Shown here: in pieces, positions 26,648 through 35,882 of the stretch | Layout: each line of letters starts with the position of its first letter | Numbering within the stretch: the stretch's first letter is position 1 | DNA from: JBCCCJ01 sp039029315 | GTDB lineage: Bacteria; Bacteroidota; Bacteroidia; J057 | Assembly: GCA_039029315.1 (NCBI GenBank) | Contig: JBCCGK010000037.1 | Coordinates: 1-64,000 of the forward strand | Length of the DNA stretch: 64,000 bases | Direction: 5' to 3' | Program-made: the position numbers and the translations under genes | The notes under the pieces: generated by a model | What the model was told of the DNA's origin: nothing | Seen by the model: only the letters and a program-made list of their open reading frames with translations | Database searches by the model: none

Positions 26648-27955
26648 CTACGAAAGGGAAGCAAGTTCTTTTTTCACTTGTTCTTTGAGTCTGACATCGA
26701 AAATATACCAGGCCAGACCCGCTGATATGATCCAGAAAGTTGTGACAAGGATCAAGACATGCATGGCAACATGGTACCGACCAATCAAAAAAACATACAT
26801 CATCAGGATCATCAGACCCAGGATTGTCCAGTTCACATATTTCCACCTACCCATCCGCTGTCGTTTGCGCTGGATCTCATTGCGGACTTTGCGTTTTAGA
26901 CTGATCCAGATACCAGTCAGAATCAGAGAAGAGATACTCAAGCCAGCAAGAAACCAAATGACCTTGGTGATCAGACCTCCCCAAAAGCCAAAATGTAAAG
27001 GATCGACAATGTCGTTCAACCAGCTTACTGCCGGAATCTCATCTGCTCGTTGGACTGTAAGCACCTCATATGTTTGAGGATGAAGGTAAATCCTGTTTGC
27101 ACGAAATCTTACAAGGGGTACATCGCTCTGGCCAGTCAAATAGATGGAGCCATCCATGCTCGAAGGAGGAGAGATGGTTTTGACCTGAAGACCCGCAATT
27201 TTTTCCTGAGCAATCTGAACTGCCCGATCATAATCGAGATTGACAGATAAGGTCTCAAACAAGGTCGAATCACTGAGTGACGGATCTATCTTCGTCGCTG
27301 AGGGATTGGCAGTAGTGGAAATATTCCCTGTATTGGTACGCTCCAGAAAGTACCAGATTCCTGTAATCGAAAACAATAACAGAAAGGGGACTGACCATAT
27401 CCCTACAACTCGATGTACACTTCGAAAAAAGACCATTGCGCCTTTTCCCTTTTTAACATCGAACAGCTTTTTGTACCATTCTTTAAAAAATACCAATGCT
27501 GTTACGAGAGAAAATAGAAGTAGAAACCCAAAAATGAGGACGGTAAAATGCCCAATCTGGAAGGGGATAAACAGAAAATAGTGTAAATCCCGAAAAAACC
27601 GGCGAAATGTGATCTGCGCATGTCCCTGAATCTCTCCCGTATATGGATTGGCAAACGCATAAAATCGTTGATCCTGCTCTTTCACATAAATCACATCACA
27701 CATATAGGGCACTTCAAGCGCAGTCCAGTACTCGATCTGCCCATCAGGATATGCCTCCCGAAGGTTCTGAACAATCAGATTACGGGAGGCATAGTGGCCT
27801 TGTGGTGTGGCTCTGGATTCAGGGAGGAACAGCCAGTCCATTTCGCTGCTCAGAGTTGCCATTGTGCCGGAGAAGCAGATCACAAAAAACAGGATACTCA
27901 GTTTGACACCTATCCAACTGTGGATGCGAAAGAATAATCTTCGATTCACCTTCAT
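26648..27955 (-). CDS. PepSY-associated TM helix protein (second copy)
   Basis: A 435-residue membrane protein with four helices: ~12-35, ~145-170, ~198-220 and ~350-375, with a possible pair near the C-terminus (LMILMMYVFLIGRYH, HVLILVTTFWIISAGLAWYI). A PepSY region lies between. It follows the TonB receptor gene by 2 bp after choosing the ATG at 27955, so the two are cotranscribed. The pairing suggests a receptor-linked ferric-siderophore reductase at the inner membrane. Confidence 0.87.
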   Translation of the reverse strand: MKVNRRLFFRIHSWIGVKLSILFFVICFSGTMATLSSEMDWLFLPESRATPQGHYASRNLIVQNLREAYPDGQIEYWTALEVPYMCDVIYVKEQDQRFYAFANPYTGEIQGHAQITFRRFFRDLHYFLFIPFQIGHFTVLIFGFLLLFSLVTALVFFKEWYKKLFDVKKGKGAMVFFRSVHRVVGIWSVPFLLLFSITGIWYFLERTNTGNISTTANPSATKIDPSLSDSTLFETLSVNLDYDRAVQIAQEKIAGLQVKTISPPSSMDGSIYLTGQSDVPLVRFRANRIYLHPQTYEVLTVQRADEIPAVSWLNDIVDPLHFGFWGGLITKVIWFLAGLSISSLILTGIWISLKRKVRNEIQRKRQRMGRWKYVNWTILGLMILMMYVFLIGRYHVAMHVLILVTTFWIISAGLAWYIFDVRLKEQVKKELASLS

Positions 27956-27957
27956 AC

Positions 27958-30348
27958 TCAAAACTGGATTCTCCAGGCTAGAATTGGCAACAATCCAGAT
28001 CCATAAAAATTATCTGCCTCGCCATTTTCTCTGTCAAAGGACTGACTTAACAATGGCCTTTGGTTCAGCAAGTTTCTGATTTGGAGGGATAATTGGGAGC
28101 TTCGATTCCGACGGTTGACCTGATAAACGATTGAAGCGTCCAAATAGAGGAGAGGGTCTTGCTTTAGAGAATTCGGGTTATTGTAATCCGTTTGAAATCG
28201 TCCCTTTTCTATTGCAGTAGGCAGATCAATCGGAGTAAAATATTGTGCCCCACTATAAGTTGCTGACACATTGGCATTGAAGAGATTGGCTTTCCCTTTT
28301 TTCTTTCCGAGTTTCCATTCCTTTCCTACAATTGCATTACCGACGACTCCCGCATTGTATTGGGATGGGCGTGTGACTTGATCATTGGCGGTGTAGGTAG
28401 CATCAAAGACAGATCCATTGACCAAAAAGTAATACCCATCAGCAAAAATACGCTCCAGGGCGAATTCGACACCTGTATTGCGGCCTGTCCCACCATTGTT
28501 CAGGTCTAGGGTCTCAAAGGCAAAATCTGATCCACCAACCCGTGACACAGGAAGGTCCGTTCCAACGATAAGGTTAAACTGGGATTGATGATAGGCTTCA
28601 ATCCCCAATCTCAGACGCTCATTTGCCTGCCAGCGATAAGACAAGACAAGATGATGGGCTTTGTTAAACAGAAGTTGATCATTGTATCGATATAAATTTC
28701 CCTGCGCATTTCTCCGCTGAACGACATAGGTGAAAAATGGCTCCATCTGACTATGTAATCCATATCCCAGAGAGAGAGACTGTCTGGGATTGATTTGATA
28801 TCGGATGCCCAAACGTGGTTCAAGAGATAGCTCTCCAGTAAAGGCAAGATACATCAGATGCAGTCCAGCATTGAGTTGCCATTGAGAGTTCAATACAAAT
28901 TGTGATCGGGAATAGCCTTCCAGCAGCATCGACTGGCCACTGCCTTGACGTACGGTATCGGTGAATGCTCCTGTATTGTCTGGATCCAAGTTTTCTGCCC
29001 GTACAAAAAGTACATCTGCCATCAAACCATGAACCATCAGACCCGATCTGTGGCTATGTCTGGAACCAAATTTGTGATTGAAATAGCTGGACCAGGAAAA
29101 ACGATACTCATAATCATCTGCCTTCTGGGTTGTGTCGGCGGTTACCAAATCGCGGTTTTGATAGAAGCGTTCCTGAAAGCTATTCATGCCAGTAGCAATC
29201 ACTGCTGTCTGAAAATAACTTTTTGAGCTTACAGCTTGTGAGTAAGTCAGGCCTGCAGTCCCAGTGACAGATCGTGTATAACTGACAAAATTTGCTCCAG
29301 GCTCTTCATCCCATCTTGCGGTGTCCAAAACGGGGCCAAACTCGATCAGACTGATTCCACCAATTCCAAATACATTCAGTGTTCCGGAATTGGGCAACTC
29401 AAAATGCAGCTTGAATGAAAGGTCCTGAAAGGTGGGAACAGATCCCAAATTGATAAACTGGTTGATGATTCCAGTTGTTGAATATCGGTAGTTGGCCAAA
29501 TATGAATTCTTGCCCGATTTGGTGAAAGGTCCCTCAGTTGCAAGATCCACTCCCAAAAATCCCAGCTGTATGGTGTGTTGTCGTTTCTGCGTATTCCCAT
29601 TTCTGAATCTGGCATCAAAAACTCCACCAAGCGCATTGCCGTAATCGGCCGGGAACGCTCCTGAGAAAAAGTCCGTATTGGCCAATAATTGCTGACTGAA
29701 CAAGGTGATACTTCCGCCTGTGCCTCCCAATACGCCAAAATGGTTCGGATTATAGATATCCACTCCTTCCAGTCTCCAGATAACAGCTCTTGAACCATTG
29801 CCCCTTACATTTAATTCATTGCTCAGGACTGAGCCGTTGGGAGAAATACCTGGGAATTTCACAGCTGTTCTTGCGGGATCATCCACCCCACCCGGAATCC
29901 GCCGAAGTTCTTCTACTGAGAAGGATCTTGCGCTGACCAACGCCGCCTCATTGGTAACCAGTCTTTGATTTGCTTCAATAGAGATCGCTTCTCCCTGGAT
30001 GGCTTGCTCAATCATCCCAATGTCCAGAATGGTCTCTTGTCCAGAAGTAAGGAGGATTCCGCTTTTGAGTTGGGATTGATAACCAATATATTTGATTCTG
30101 ACTTCATAACGCCCAACAGGAACCCGTTCGATCACAAAGTTGCCATCATCATCAGAAATTGCCCCCAGTGGTGAGTCTACGTCAAGAAGTTGGACACTCG
30201 CTCCTACGAGTGCTTGTTGAGTTGCTTGATCCACGATGGTCCCACGAAGAGTTTGAAAGATTTCATTCTTCTGGCCATACACAGTCGAGACTAGTAGTAG
30301 GCCAATCCCTACACACAAAGGTCGGAAGATAAAGACAGGTAAAGACAT
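27958..30348 (-). CDS. TonB-dependent receptor with CarboxypepD-regulatory-like domain
   Basis: A 796-residue outer-membrane receptor. It has a signal peptide (~1-25), an N-terminal CarboxypepD_reg-like beta-sandwich (~30-115; GTIVDQATQQALVGASVQLL), a plug domain (~130-250; ELNVRGNGSRAVIWRLEGVD) and a 22-strand barrel ending in the C-terminal aromatic residue Phe (LAWRIQF). It is the presumed uptake receptor for the siderophore made or scavenged by the island. There is no Fur-like operator in front; instead the TACCTAAGCTTAGGTA palindrome pair lies 35 bp upstream of its start. The PepSY gene follows in the same operon. Confidence 0.9.
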   Translation of the reverse strand: MSLPVFIFRPLCVGIGLLLVSTVYGQKNEIFQTLRGTIVDQATQQALVGASVQLLDVDSPLGAISDDDGNFVIERVPVGRYEVRIKYIGYQSQLKSGILLTSGQETILDIGMIEQAIQGEAISIEANQRLVTNEAALVSARSFSVEELRRIPGGVDDPARTAVKFPGISPNGSVLSNELNVRGNGSRAVIWRLEGVDIYNPNHFGVLGGTGGSITLFSQQLLANTDFFSGAFPADYGNALGGVFDARFRNGNTQKRQHTIQLGFLGVDLATEGPFTKSGKNSYLANYRYSTTGIINQFINLGSVPTFQDLSFKLHFELPNSGTLNVFGIGGISLIEFGPVLDTARWDEEPGANFVSYTRSVTGTAGLTYSQAVSSKSYFQTAVIATGMNSFQERFYQNRDLVTADTTQKADDYEYRFSWSSYFNHKFGSRHSHRSGLMVHGLMADVLFVRAENLDPDNTGAFTDTVRQGSGQSMLLEGYSRSQFVLNSQWQLNAGLHLMYLAFTGELSLEPRLGIRYQINPRQSLSLGYGLHSQMEPFFTYVVQRRNAQGNLYRYNDQLLFNKAHHLVLSYRWQANERLRLGIEAYHQSQFNLIVGTDLPVSRVGGSDFAFETLDLNNGGTGRNTGVEFALERIFADGYYFLVNGSVFDATYTANDQVTRPSQYNAGVVGNAIVGKEWKLGKKKGKANLFNANVSATYSGAQYFTPIDLPTAIEKGRFQTDYNNPNSLKQDPLLYLDASIVYQVNRRNRSSQLSLQIRNLLNQRPLLSQSFDRENGEADNFYGSGLLPILAWRIQF

Positions 30349-30787
30349 CCAGCAAGTTTTCTGAAATTCTGGAGATCAGCAATACCTAAGCTTAGGTAAA
30401 TTGACTACCAAGTTTAGGTAGCACTAGAACTTATGCCTATCAATTAGAGCAAATTGTGTTCACTATATGTGAAAAAGCACCATCCAATAGACACTTGTAA
30501 AAGATTGTATAACAGCCTCTTGCCAATAGGTCTCCTCCTTAAAGTGGTTTCAATCTGACGTCCCTATTGTCCGGTGCTGGAGGGGTATTGCCCAAATGTG
30601 TTTGAGTTAGATTTCTGATTCAGGAAGAAAGAAATGATACCAGGCTATCCAATCCATGAAGGACCAAATAAAGTAGAAGACAGAGGAGACGGTACGCAAC
30701 ATCATGGAAGTCATATAAATATGCCGCCATGTAACCATTGCGTCTTTCATGACACTATTGCAGTAGATTCATCACTGAAACCGTATC
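30349..30787. other. Intergenic region
   Basis: These 439 bp between the divergent receptor and hydrolase genes contain the palindromic operator pair (30383-30420). I see no convincing gene or RNA in the remainder. Confidence 0.55.
30383..30420. promoter_or_regulatory. Tandem palindromic operator, TACCTAA type (site 2)
   Basis: TACCTAAGCTTAGGTA (30383-30398) is a perfect 16-bp palindrome. A second, imperfect copy, TACCAAGTTTAGGTA (30406-30420), follows with 23-bp spacing. The pair lies 35-72 bp upstream of the TonB receptor start and is matched by a similar pair at 10114-10153. Confidence 0.6.
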
Positions 30788-31975
30788 ATGAAACATCTAC
30801 CTGCAAGCCTCCTGATCCTCAGCCTAAGCATCTCCTTCTCTTACTCCCAAACATATACGGATAGCCTTCACATTGCCCTCGACAAAGCGTTTGCTCAAAT
30901 CCAACTACCTGGATTTGCTTGCCTCATCGCAACCAAGGACAGTATTCTGTATCAGCGAGGTTTTGGTCTGGCAGATCGGGAAAACATGATTCCTTTTACA
31001 GAACATACAATCCAGTCCATTGGCTCTATCACCAAAACCTTTCTCGCCCTGGCTGTCATGCAATTGGTCGAACAAAAGAAACTGCGTCTGCAAAGCCGGA
31101 TCAATGACCTATTACCATTTTCAGTCCACCATCCCATTTATCCTGATCATCCAATCACTGTCAAACATCTGGTTACCCACACCTCCGGGATACAGGATTC
31201 CTATTGGGATGTTGTGAAAGCGACGATAATGATTGAGAAATTCGATCTAAAGAACATGACTTTCCCCGAAGAATATTATCAACACGCAAAGGCGTTTAAC
31301 AAAAACAGGTTTATGCCTTTGGGCACATACCTGAAGCGAATGCTAGACAAAAAAGGCAGGTGGTATGATGCCAACAAAAGCTTCACAACATATGAGCCAG
31401 GCAGCAATTACCAATATTCCAACATTGCATCGGCTTTGTGCGGCTATATCGTTGAATGTGTATCGGGACAGAGATTTGACGAGTATGTGGCACAACACAT
31501 TCTCCACCCTCTGAACATGACCAATGCCCATTGGACCTTTGGAGAGATGGTGGAAACTGATCATGCGGTTGGGTATTTCGACAATGGGGCCATCGTTCCT
31601 CCCAGTTATTACATCATCTATCCGGCAGGTGGCCTCCGAACATCTGTTTCTGAACTTGGCCTTTATGTTCAGGAAATGCTCAGGGGAATGCAGGGAGAAG
31701 GTACATTATTGAGCCCATCTTCTTATCGCATCATGTTTACCACTCAATTCGAAGGGGGAGATCATCCCGGCGTGTTCTGGGATACCAGCCCGACATCTAT
31801 CAATCACAATGGAGGCAGTCAGGGAACTTACAACCTCTTACTGCTCAACAAGAAGAATCAGATTGGTAAGATTTTGATGACCAATACCCATGCGCACTGG
31901 TTCGATCATTTGGAAAATCAGTTCCACAGTATCTGGCGGACAATGACCACTTATCAAGAGTTGCTAAAGCCATGA
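30788..31975 (+). CDS. Serine hydrolase, class C beta-lactamase-related
   Basis: A 395-residue exported hydrolase of the Beta-lactamase (PF00144) family. A signal peptide (~1-20) is followed by the SxxK motif S80-I-T-K83, a YSN motif near residue 210 (YQYSNIASALCG) and a C-terminal HNGGSQG near residue 340 in place of the KTG box. These proteins act as esterases, peptidases or penicillin-binding-like enzymes in the periplasm; resistance is not implied. It is convergent with the MsbA-like exporter and has no clear functional tie to the iron island. Confidence 0.85.
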   Translation: MKHLPASLLILSLSISFSYSQTYTDSLHIALDKAFAQIQLPGFACLIATKDSILYQRGFGLADRENMIPFTEHTIQSIGSITKTFLALAVMQLVEQKKLRLQSRINDLLPFSVHHPIYPDHPITVKHLVTHTSGIQDSYWDVVKATIMIEKFDLKNMTFPEEYYQHAKAFNKNRFMPLGTYLKRMLDKKGRWYDANKSFTTYEPGSNYQYSNIASALCGYIVECVSGQRFDEYVAQHILHPLNMTNAHWTFGEMVETDHAVGYFDNGAIVPPSYYIIYPAGGLRTSVSELGLYVQEMLRGMQGEGTLLSPSSYRIMFTTQFEGGDHPGVFWDTSPTSINHNGGSQGTYNLLLLNKKNQIGKILMTNTHAHWFDHLENQFHSIWRTMTTYQELLKP

Positions 31976-31986
31976 GTTTCTCTCCC

Positions 31987-33798
31987 CTACTCCGCCGAAA
32001 ACTGTAGCCGTGCCTGGGCTTGATATTTTCCTTCTTCCAGTGCTGACAGCTCTTCATGTGTGCCTTGCTCAACCACTTGTCCGTTCCCGAGTACATAGAT
32101 ACAATCTACCTCGCGGATGGTATTGAGTCGATGCGCAATGATGATAGAGGTCCGTCCTTCCATCAAGGTCTCCAGGGCATCCTGCACAACTTTTTCGGAT
32201 TCTGCATCCAGGGCAGAGGTTGCCTCATCCAGGAGCAGGATTTTGGGATTTTTCAACAATGCTCTGGCAATGGCGATTCTTTGTCGCTGCCCGCCTGACA
32301 ACTTCACGCCTCGCTCCCCGATCAAGGTCTCCAGGCCTTCTGGCATTTCTTGAATGAATTCCCAGGAATTGGATTGCTTGGCAGCCTGTATGACCTCTTC
32401 TTCCGAGGCATCTTCCTTGCCATACAGGATATTCTCCCGGATACTGCCACCAAAGAGAATAACTTCCTGCGGAACGAAAGCCATGACATTGCGCAGGGTT
32501 CGGAGATTTATGTCAAAAATGCTTTTGCCATCTAGTTTGATGTCACCTTCCTGAATGGCATAGAATCGCAGCAAGAGTTGTATAATTGTTGACTTCCCTA
32601 CCCCACTTGGACCAACCAGGGCGATCTTTTGTCCAGCTTTGATCTCAATATCAATGCCTTTGAGAACAGGGATATCTGGTCGGGTTGGATAGGTAAAATG
32701 GACCTGTTCGAAGTTGACATTTCCCTCGACCGATTCAAGAACCTCCTTGGACTTTGTTGACTCTTCTAATTCTACCTCATTGGGTGTTTCCAGAATTTCG
32801 AACACACGATCCGTCGCACCGATCGCACCCAGAATTTCCGGGGTCAAGCTTCCCAGACTGGCGATGGCTCCCCCGATGAATATGGTATAAAACCCGAAAG
32901 CGATAAGGTCCCCCGAAGTCAAGGTTCCTTCTCCTATCATCACCGCTCCCCGCCACAGGACAAAAAAGATTGCACCAAACATAATGGTGATGATGAACAA
33001 AGCAAACAACGCTCTGGCACTGGCATATTTCATGGACACTTTGACCACCTTGTCTATAGATCGGCTATATCGATTGACTTCAAACATCTCCATGGCAAAG
33101 GCTTTCACCACCTGGATCGATTGTAAACTCTCTCCAAGCAGAGAATTCGAATCGGCTAACTCTTCTTGACGCTTTTTGGACATCTTCCGAATATTTCGTC
33201 CAATAAAGATGGCACTCACCATGACAACAGGAACTGTCATCAACATCACCAGAGATAGCTCCCAATGCATAAAGAGAATCAGGATAATCCCAACCAAAAT
33301 GATGATGATTTGTCGAAGAAACTCTGCCAGGGTAATCGAAAATGTGTTGTATAATTTTTCTACATCAGCTGTTGTTCGACTGATGAGTTCTCCTGTCTGA
33401 TTTTCTTCAAAAAAAGTAATCGGAAGAGAGATCAGTTTTTGATACAGAGCTCTCCGGATATCCGCAATTCCATTTTCACTGACAACGGCAAACAGCATCA
33501 CACGGGAGTATGAAACAATTCCCTGAAAGGCCAGAATCCCTATCAATGCCAAACCCGCCTGCCCAAGGTTGATATTCAAATCAGAATCCCCCTCCGCCAG
33601 ATTCACCATTTCTCCTATCAGATAAGGAAAAATCATAAAGGTCAAAGCAGAAAAAGCCAACAAGATCATTCCTATGATGAATTGCCAGCGATAGGGTTTG
33701 ATAAACTGAAAGGCCCTCAATCCTTCCCGGAGGGTTTCCCGATTGAATTTGACTTTGGGTTTCTCTTCTTGTTTCTCTCTGTTCCTTCGTCCAAACAT
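31987..33798 (-). CDS. ABC exporter, MsbA/BmrA-like permease-ATPase
   Basis: A 603-residue half transporter. It has six membrane helices in the first ~330 residues, then an ATPase with Walker A GPSGVGKST, signature LSGGQRQR, Walker B ILLLDEATSALDAESE and the H-loop IIAHRLNTI. It should homodimerise and export lipids, drugs or peptides. The frame extends to a TTG at 33825; the first ATG, at 33798 (MFGRRNREKQEE), is the better start. It lies 48 bp after the carboxyltransferase fusion gene on the same strand. Confidence 0.88.
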   Translation of the reverse strand: MFGRRNREKQEEKPKVKFNRETLREGLRAFQFIKPYRWQFIIGMILLAFSALTFMIFPYLIGEMVNLAEGDSDLNINLGQAGLALIGILAFQGIVSYSRVMLFAVVSENGIADIRRALYQKLISLPITFFEENQTGELISRTTADVEKLYNTFSITLAEFLRQIIIILVGIILILFMHWELSLVMLMTVPVVMVSAIFIGRNIRKMSKKRQEELADSNSLLGESLQSIQVVKAFAMEMFEVNRYSRSIDKVVKVSMKYASARALFALFIITIMFGAIFFVLWRGAVMIGEGTLTSGDLIAFGFYTIFIGGAIASLGSLTPEILGAIGATDRVFEILETPNEVELEESTKSKEVLESVEGNVNFEQVHFTYPTRPDIPVLKGIDIEIKAGQKIALVGPSGVGKSTIIQLLLRFYAIQEGDIKLDGKSIFDINLRTLRNVMAFVPQEVILFGGSIRENILYGKEDASEEEVIQAAKQSNSWEFIQEMPEGLETLIGERGVKLSGGQRQRIAIARALLKNPKILLLDEATSALDAESEKVVQDALETLMEGRTSIIIAHRLNTIREVDCIYVLGNGQVVEQGTHEELSALEEGKYQAQARLQFSAE

Positions 33799-33846
33799 GA
33801 TGTTGATAATGGTGTTCAAAGACAAAAGTACGATATTCCCCTCGCA

Positions 33847-35676
33847 TTACCACGTATCGACGAAGCCAGCGGCAGGATCTGTCTGCTTCTTTGGTCCACT
33901 CGTTGATTTCATGCCATTGACAATCCATCGACGAGATTCCATCGGATCGATCACTTCGTCGATCTCCAAATAGGTGGCCGTACTGAGAGCTTTTCCTTTC
34001 TCATAAGATTTGGCGACCAATTTTTCGAACAAGGCTTCTCGCTTGACTGGATCTATTACACTCTCCAATTCTTTGCGATAGCCAAGTCGGACAGCTCCTT
34101 CCAGTCCCATTCCTCCAAATTCCCCCGTAGGCCAGGAAATGGTAAAAAACGGAATGTGAAGACTTCCTCCTCCCATCGCCATGCACCCCAGACCATAGGC
34201 ACGACGCAACACAATCATGAAAATGGGCACACGCAATTTCCCACCAACAACAAACAATCGGGAAGCATGACGAACTGTTCCGGATTTTTCGGCTTCTGGT
34301 CCTACCATGATGCCGGGGGTATCACAAAGAGATAGTATGGGGATCCCAAAGGCATTGCACAATTGCATGAAGCGGGCGGCCTTGTCCGCTTCATCCGAGA
34401 AAATGGCTCCGCCCATATGTCCGGTATTGTTGGCAATCAGGCCCAAAGGTCGGCCTTCCACCCGAATGAAAGCGGTAATCATGCCGGGAGCAAATGCTTC
34501 TCTCAGTTCCAACACCGAATCGGTATCAGCCAGGGTTTTGATCACTTCTCGCACATCATAGACCCGTCTACGGTTTTCGGGGATGAGATGGCGAAGCTGC
34601 TCCTGATCGGCACAGCTCCAGTCCTTGATCGGTCCCTGAAAGTAAGACAAATACTTCCTGGCCACCTGAACCGCTTCAGCTTCATCCTTGACCAATACAT
34701 CGATGACGCCATTGTGTGATTGGATGTCAGAGGGACCGACTTCTTTGGGGTGAAAACTGCCCAATCCTCCGCCTTCAATCATGGCAGGTCCGCCCATGCC
34801 GATGGAGGTATTCTCTGTGGCGATGATCACATCTGCACAGCCAGCAAGGGCAGCATTTCCAGCAAAGCAATACCCACTCACGATGGCGATCCTTGGCACG
34901 ATTGCATTCAATTTGGCAAAGAGGTAGAAGGTCATCACATCCAATCCTCCTACGCCGTGGAAATCGATATCTCCAGGCCGGCCTCCGCCCCCTTCTACAA
35001 AGAAGACAATGGGCAATTGACCATCGGCAGCAATGTGCAGAAGGCGATCGGTCTTTTTGTGGCCCATGACGCCCTGAGTACCTGCCAGAACCATATAGTC
35101 ATAGGACATGACCATGCACTGCGCTGCATCTTCTCCGAATACATGTCCATTGATCGCAGCGATGCCGCCGATCAGGCCATCGGAGGGGGTGTTTTGGATC
35201 AGATCTTCTAATTTTCGCCGACTTCGCTGTGCGGCGATGATGAGGGAGGCATGCTCCACAAAGCTCCCATCGTCGACCAGATCTGTGATGTTTTCTCTGG
35301 CTGTTCGTTGACCTTTTTGGTGGCGCTTGGCGACACGCTCTGGACGAGCAGCATCCTGTGTCCAGGCTCGCCGGTCCATCAGCTCTTGCAGGTCAGGCCG
35401 AATGCCCGTTTGGGTCTGATCTTTGGATGCAGAGCTGTTTTGTTGCCCCTCCCCTCCCCTACGCATGCGCAACAAGACCTGGCCTTCATTGACCAATGTC
35501 CCGACCTCTGCATGGACGTCCTGAATGATCCCATCTTCTTCCGCTTTGATGACGGTTTCCATCTTCATGGCTTCCAGGATGATGACCGGATCACCTTTGC
35601 GTACAGCATCTTGAGGGGACACCAGGATCTTCAGGACGATGCTGGTCATGGGAGCAGAGATAGAGATATCGGCCAT
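33847..35676 (-). CDS. Biotin carrier domain fused to acyl-CoA carboxyltransferase
   Basis: A 609-residue protein. Residues ~1-75 form a biotinyl domain with the EAMKME motif (biotinylated Lys38). After a linker rich in Gln, Gly and Ser, residues ~95-600 are a complete carboxyltransferase of the PccB/AccD-like (propionyl/methylcrotonyl-CoA carboxylase beta) family, with GGGGRPGDIDFHGVGG and the oxyanion-hole glycines of the crotonase fold. The carrier domain is normally on the biotin carboxylase subunit; here it sits at the N-terminus of the carboxyltransferase. No biotin carboxylase gene is in the window. The acyl-CoA substrate is not decided by sequence. The start is the ATG at 35676; a TTG at 35697 is also in frame. 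Confidence 0.85.
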   Translation of the reverse strand: MADISISAPMTSIVLKILVSPQDAVRKGDPVIILEAMKMETVIKAEEDGIIQDVHAEVGTLVNEGQVLLRMRRGGEGQQNSSASKDQTQTGIRPDLQELMDRRAWTQDAARPERVAKRHQKGQRTARENITDLVDDGSFVEHASLIIAAQRSRRKLEDLIQNTPSDGLIGGIAAINGHVFGEDAAQCMVMSYDYMVLAGTQGVMGHKKTDRLLHIAADGQLPIVFFVEGGGGRPGDIDFHGVGGLDVMTFYLFAKLNAIVPRIAIVSGYCFAGNAALAGCADVIIATENTSIGMGGPAMIEGGGLGSFHPKEVGPSDIQSHNGVIDVLVKDEAEAVQVARKYLSYFQGPIKDWSCADQEQLRHLIPENRRRVYDVREVIKTLADTDSVLELREAFAPGMITAFIRVEGRPLGLIANNTGHMGGAIFSDEADKAARFMQLCNAFGIPILSLCDTPGIMVGPEAEKSGTVRHASRLFVVGGKLRVPIFMIVLRRAYGLGCMAMGGGSLHIPFFTISWPTGEFGGMGLEGAVRLGYRKELESVIDPVKREALFEKLVAKSYEKGKALSTATYLEIDEVIDPMESRRWIVNGMKSTSGPKKQTDPAAGFVDTW

Positions 35677-35882
35677 TGTAAATAGTTTTAGGAACAATGG
35701 GCGAATATGGGGGGATTTTGGGAGAAATCACAGGTGAATGTGCTGTGAATTGGGATTGCACACCTCTGGATACCTGTCCTGCTGTATAGCGGGAGAATTT
35801 TCGCTAATCCTACCTCTTGAGGGGGATGGCACGCGAAAAGGGGGTTCACAGAAGATGTTAGACAAACTTGTGCTGTCAACAA

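Noticed and set aside
30634..30864. Short plus-strand frame before the serine hydrolase
   Set aside because: It has low-complexity Pro/His content, overlaps the hydrolase signal peptide in another frame, and resembles no protein.
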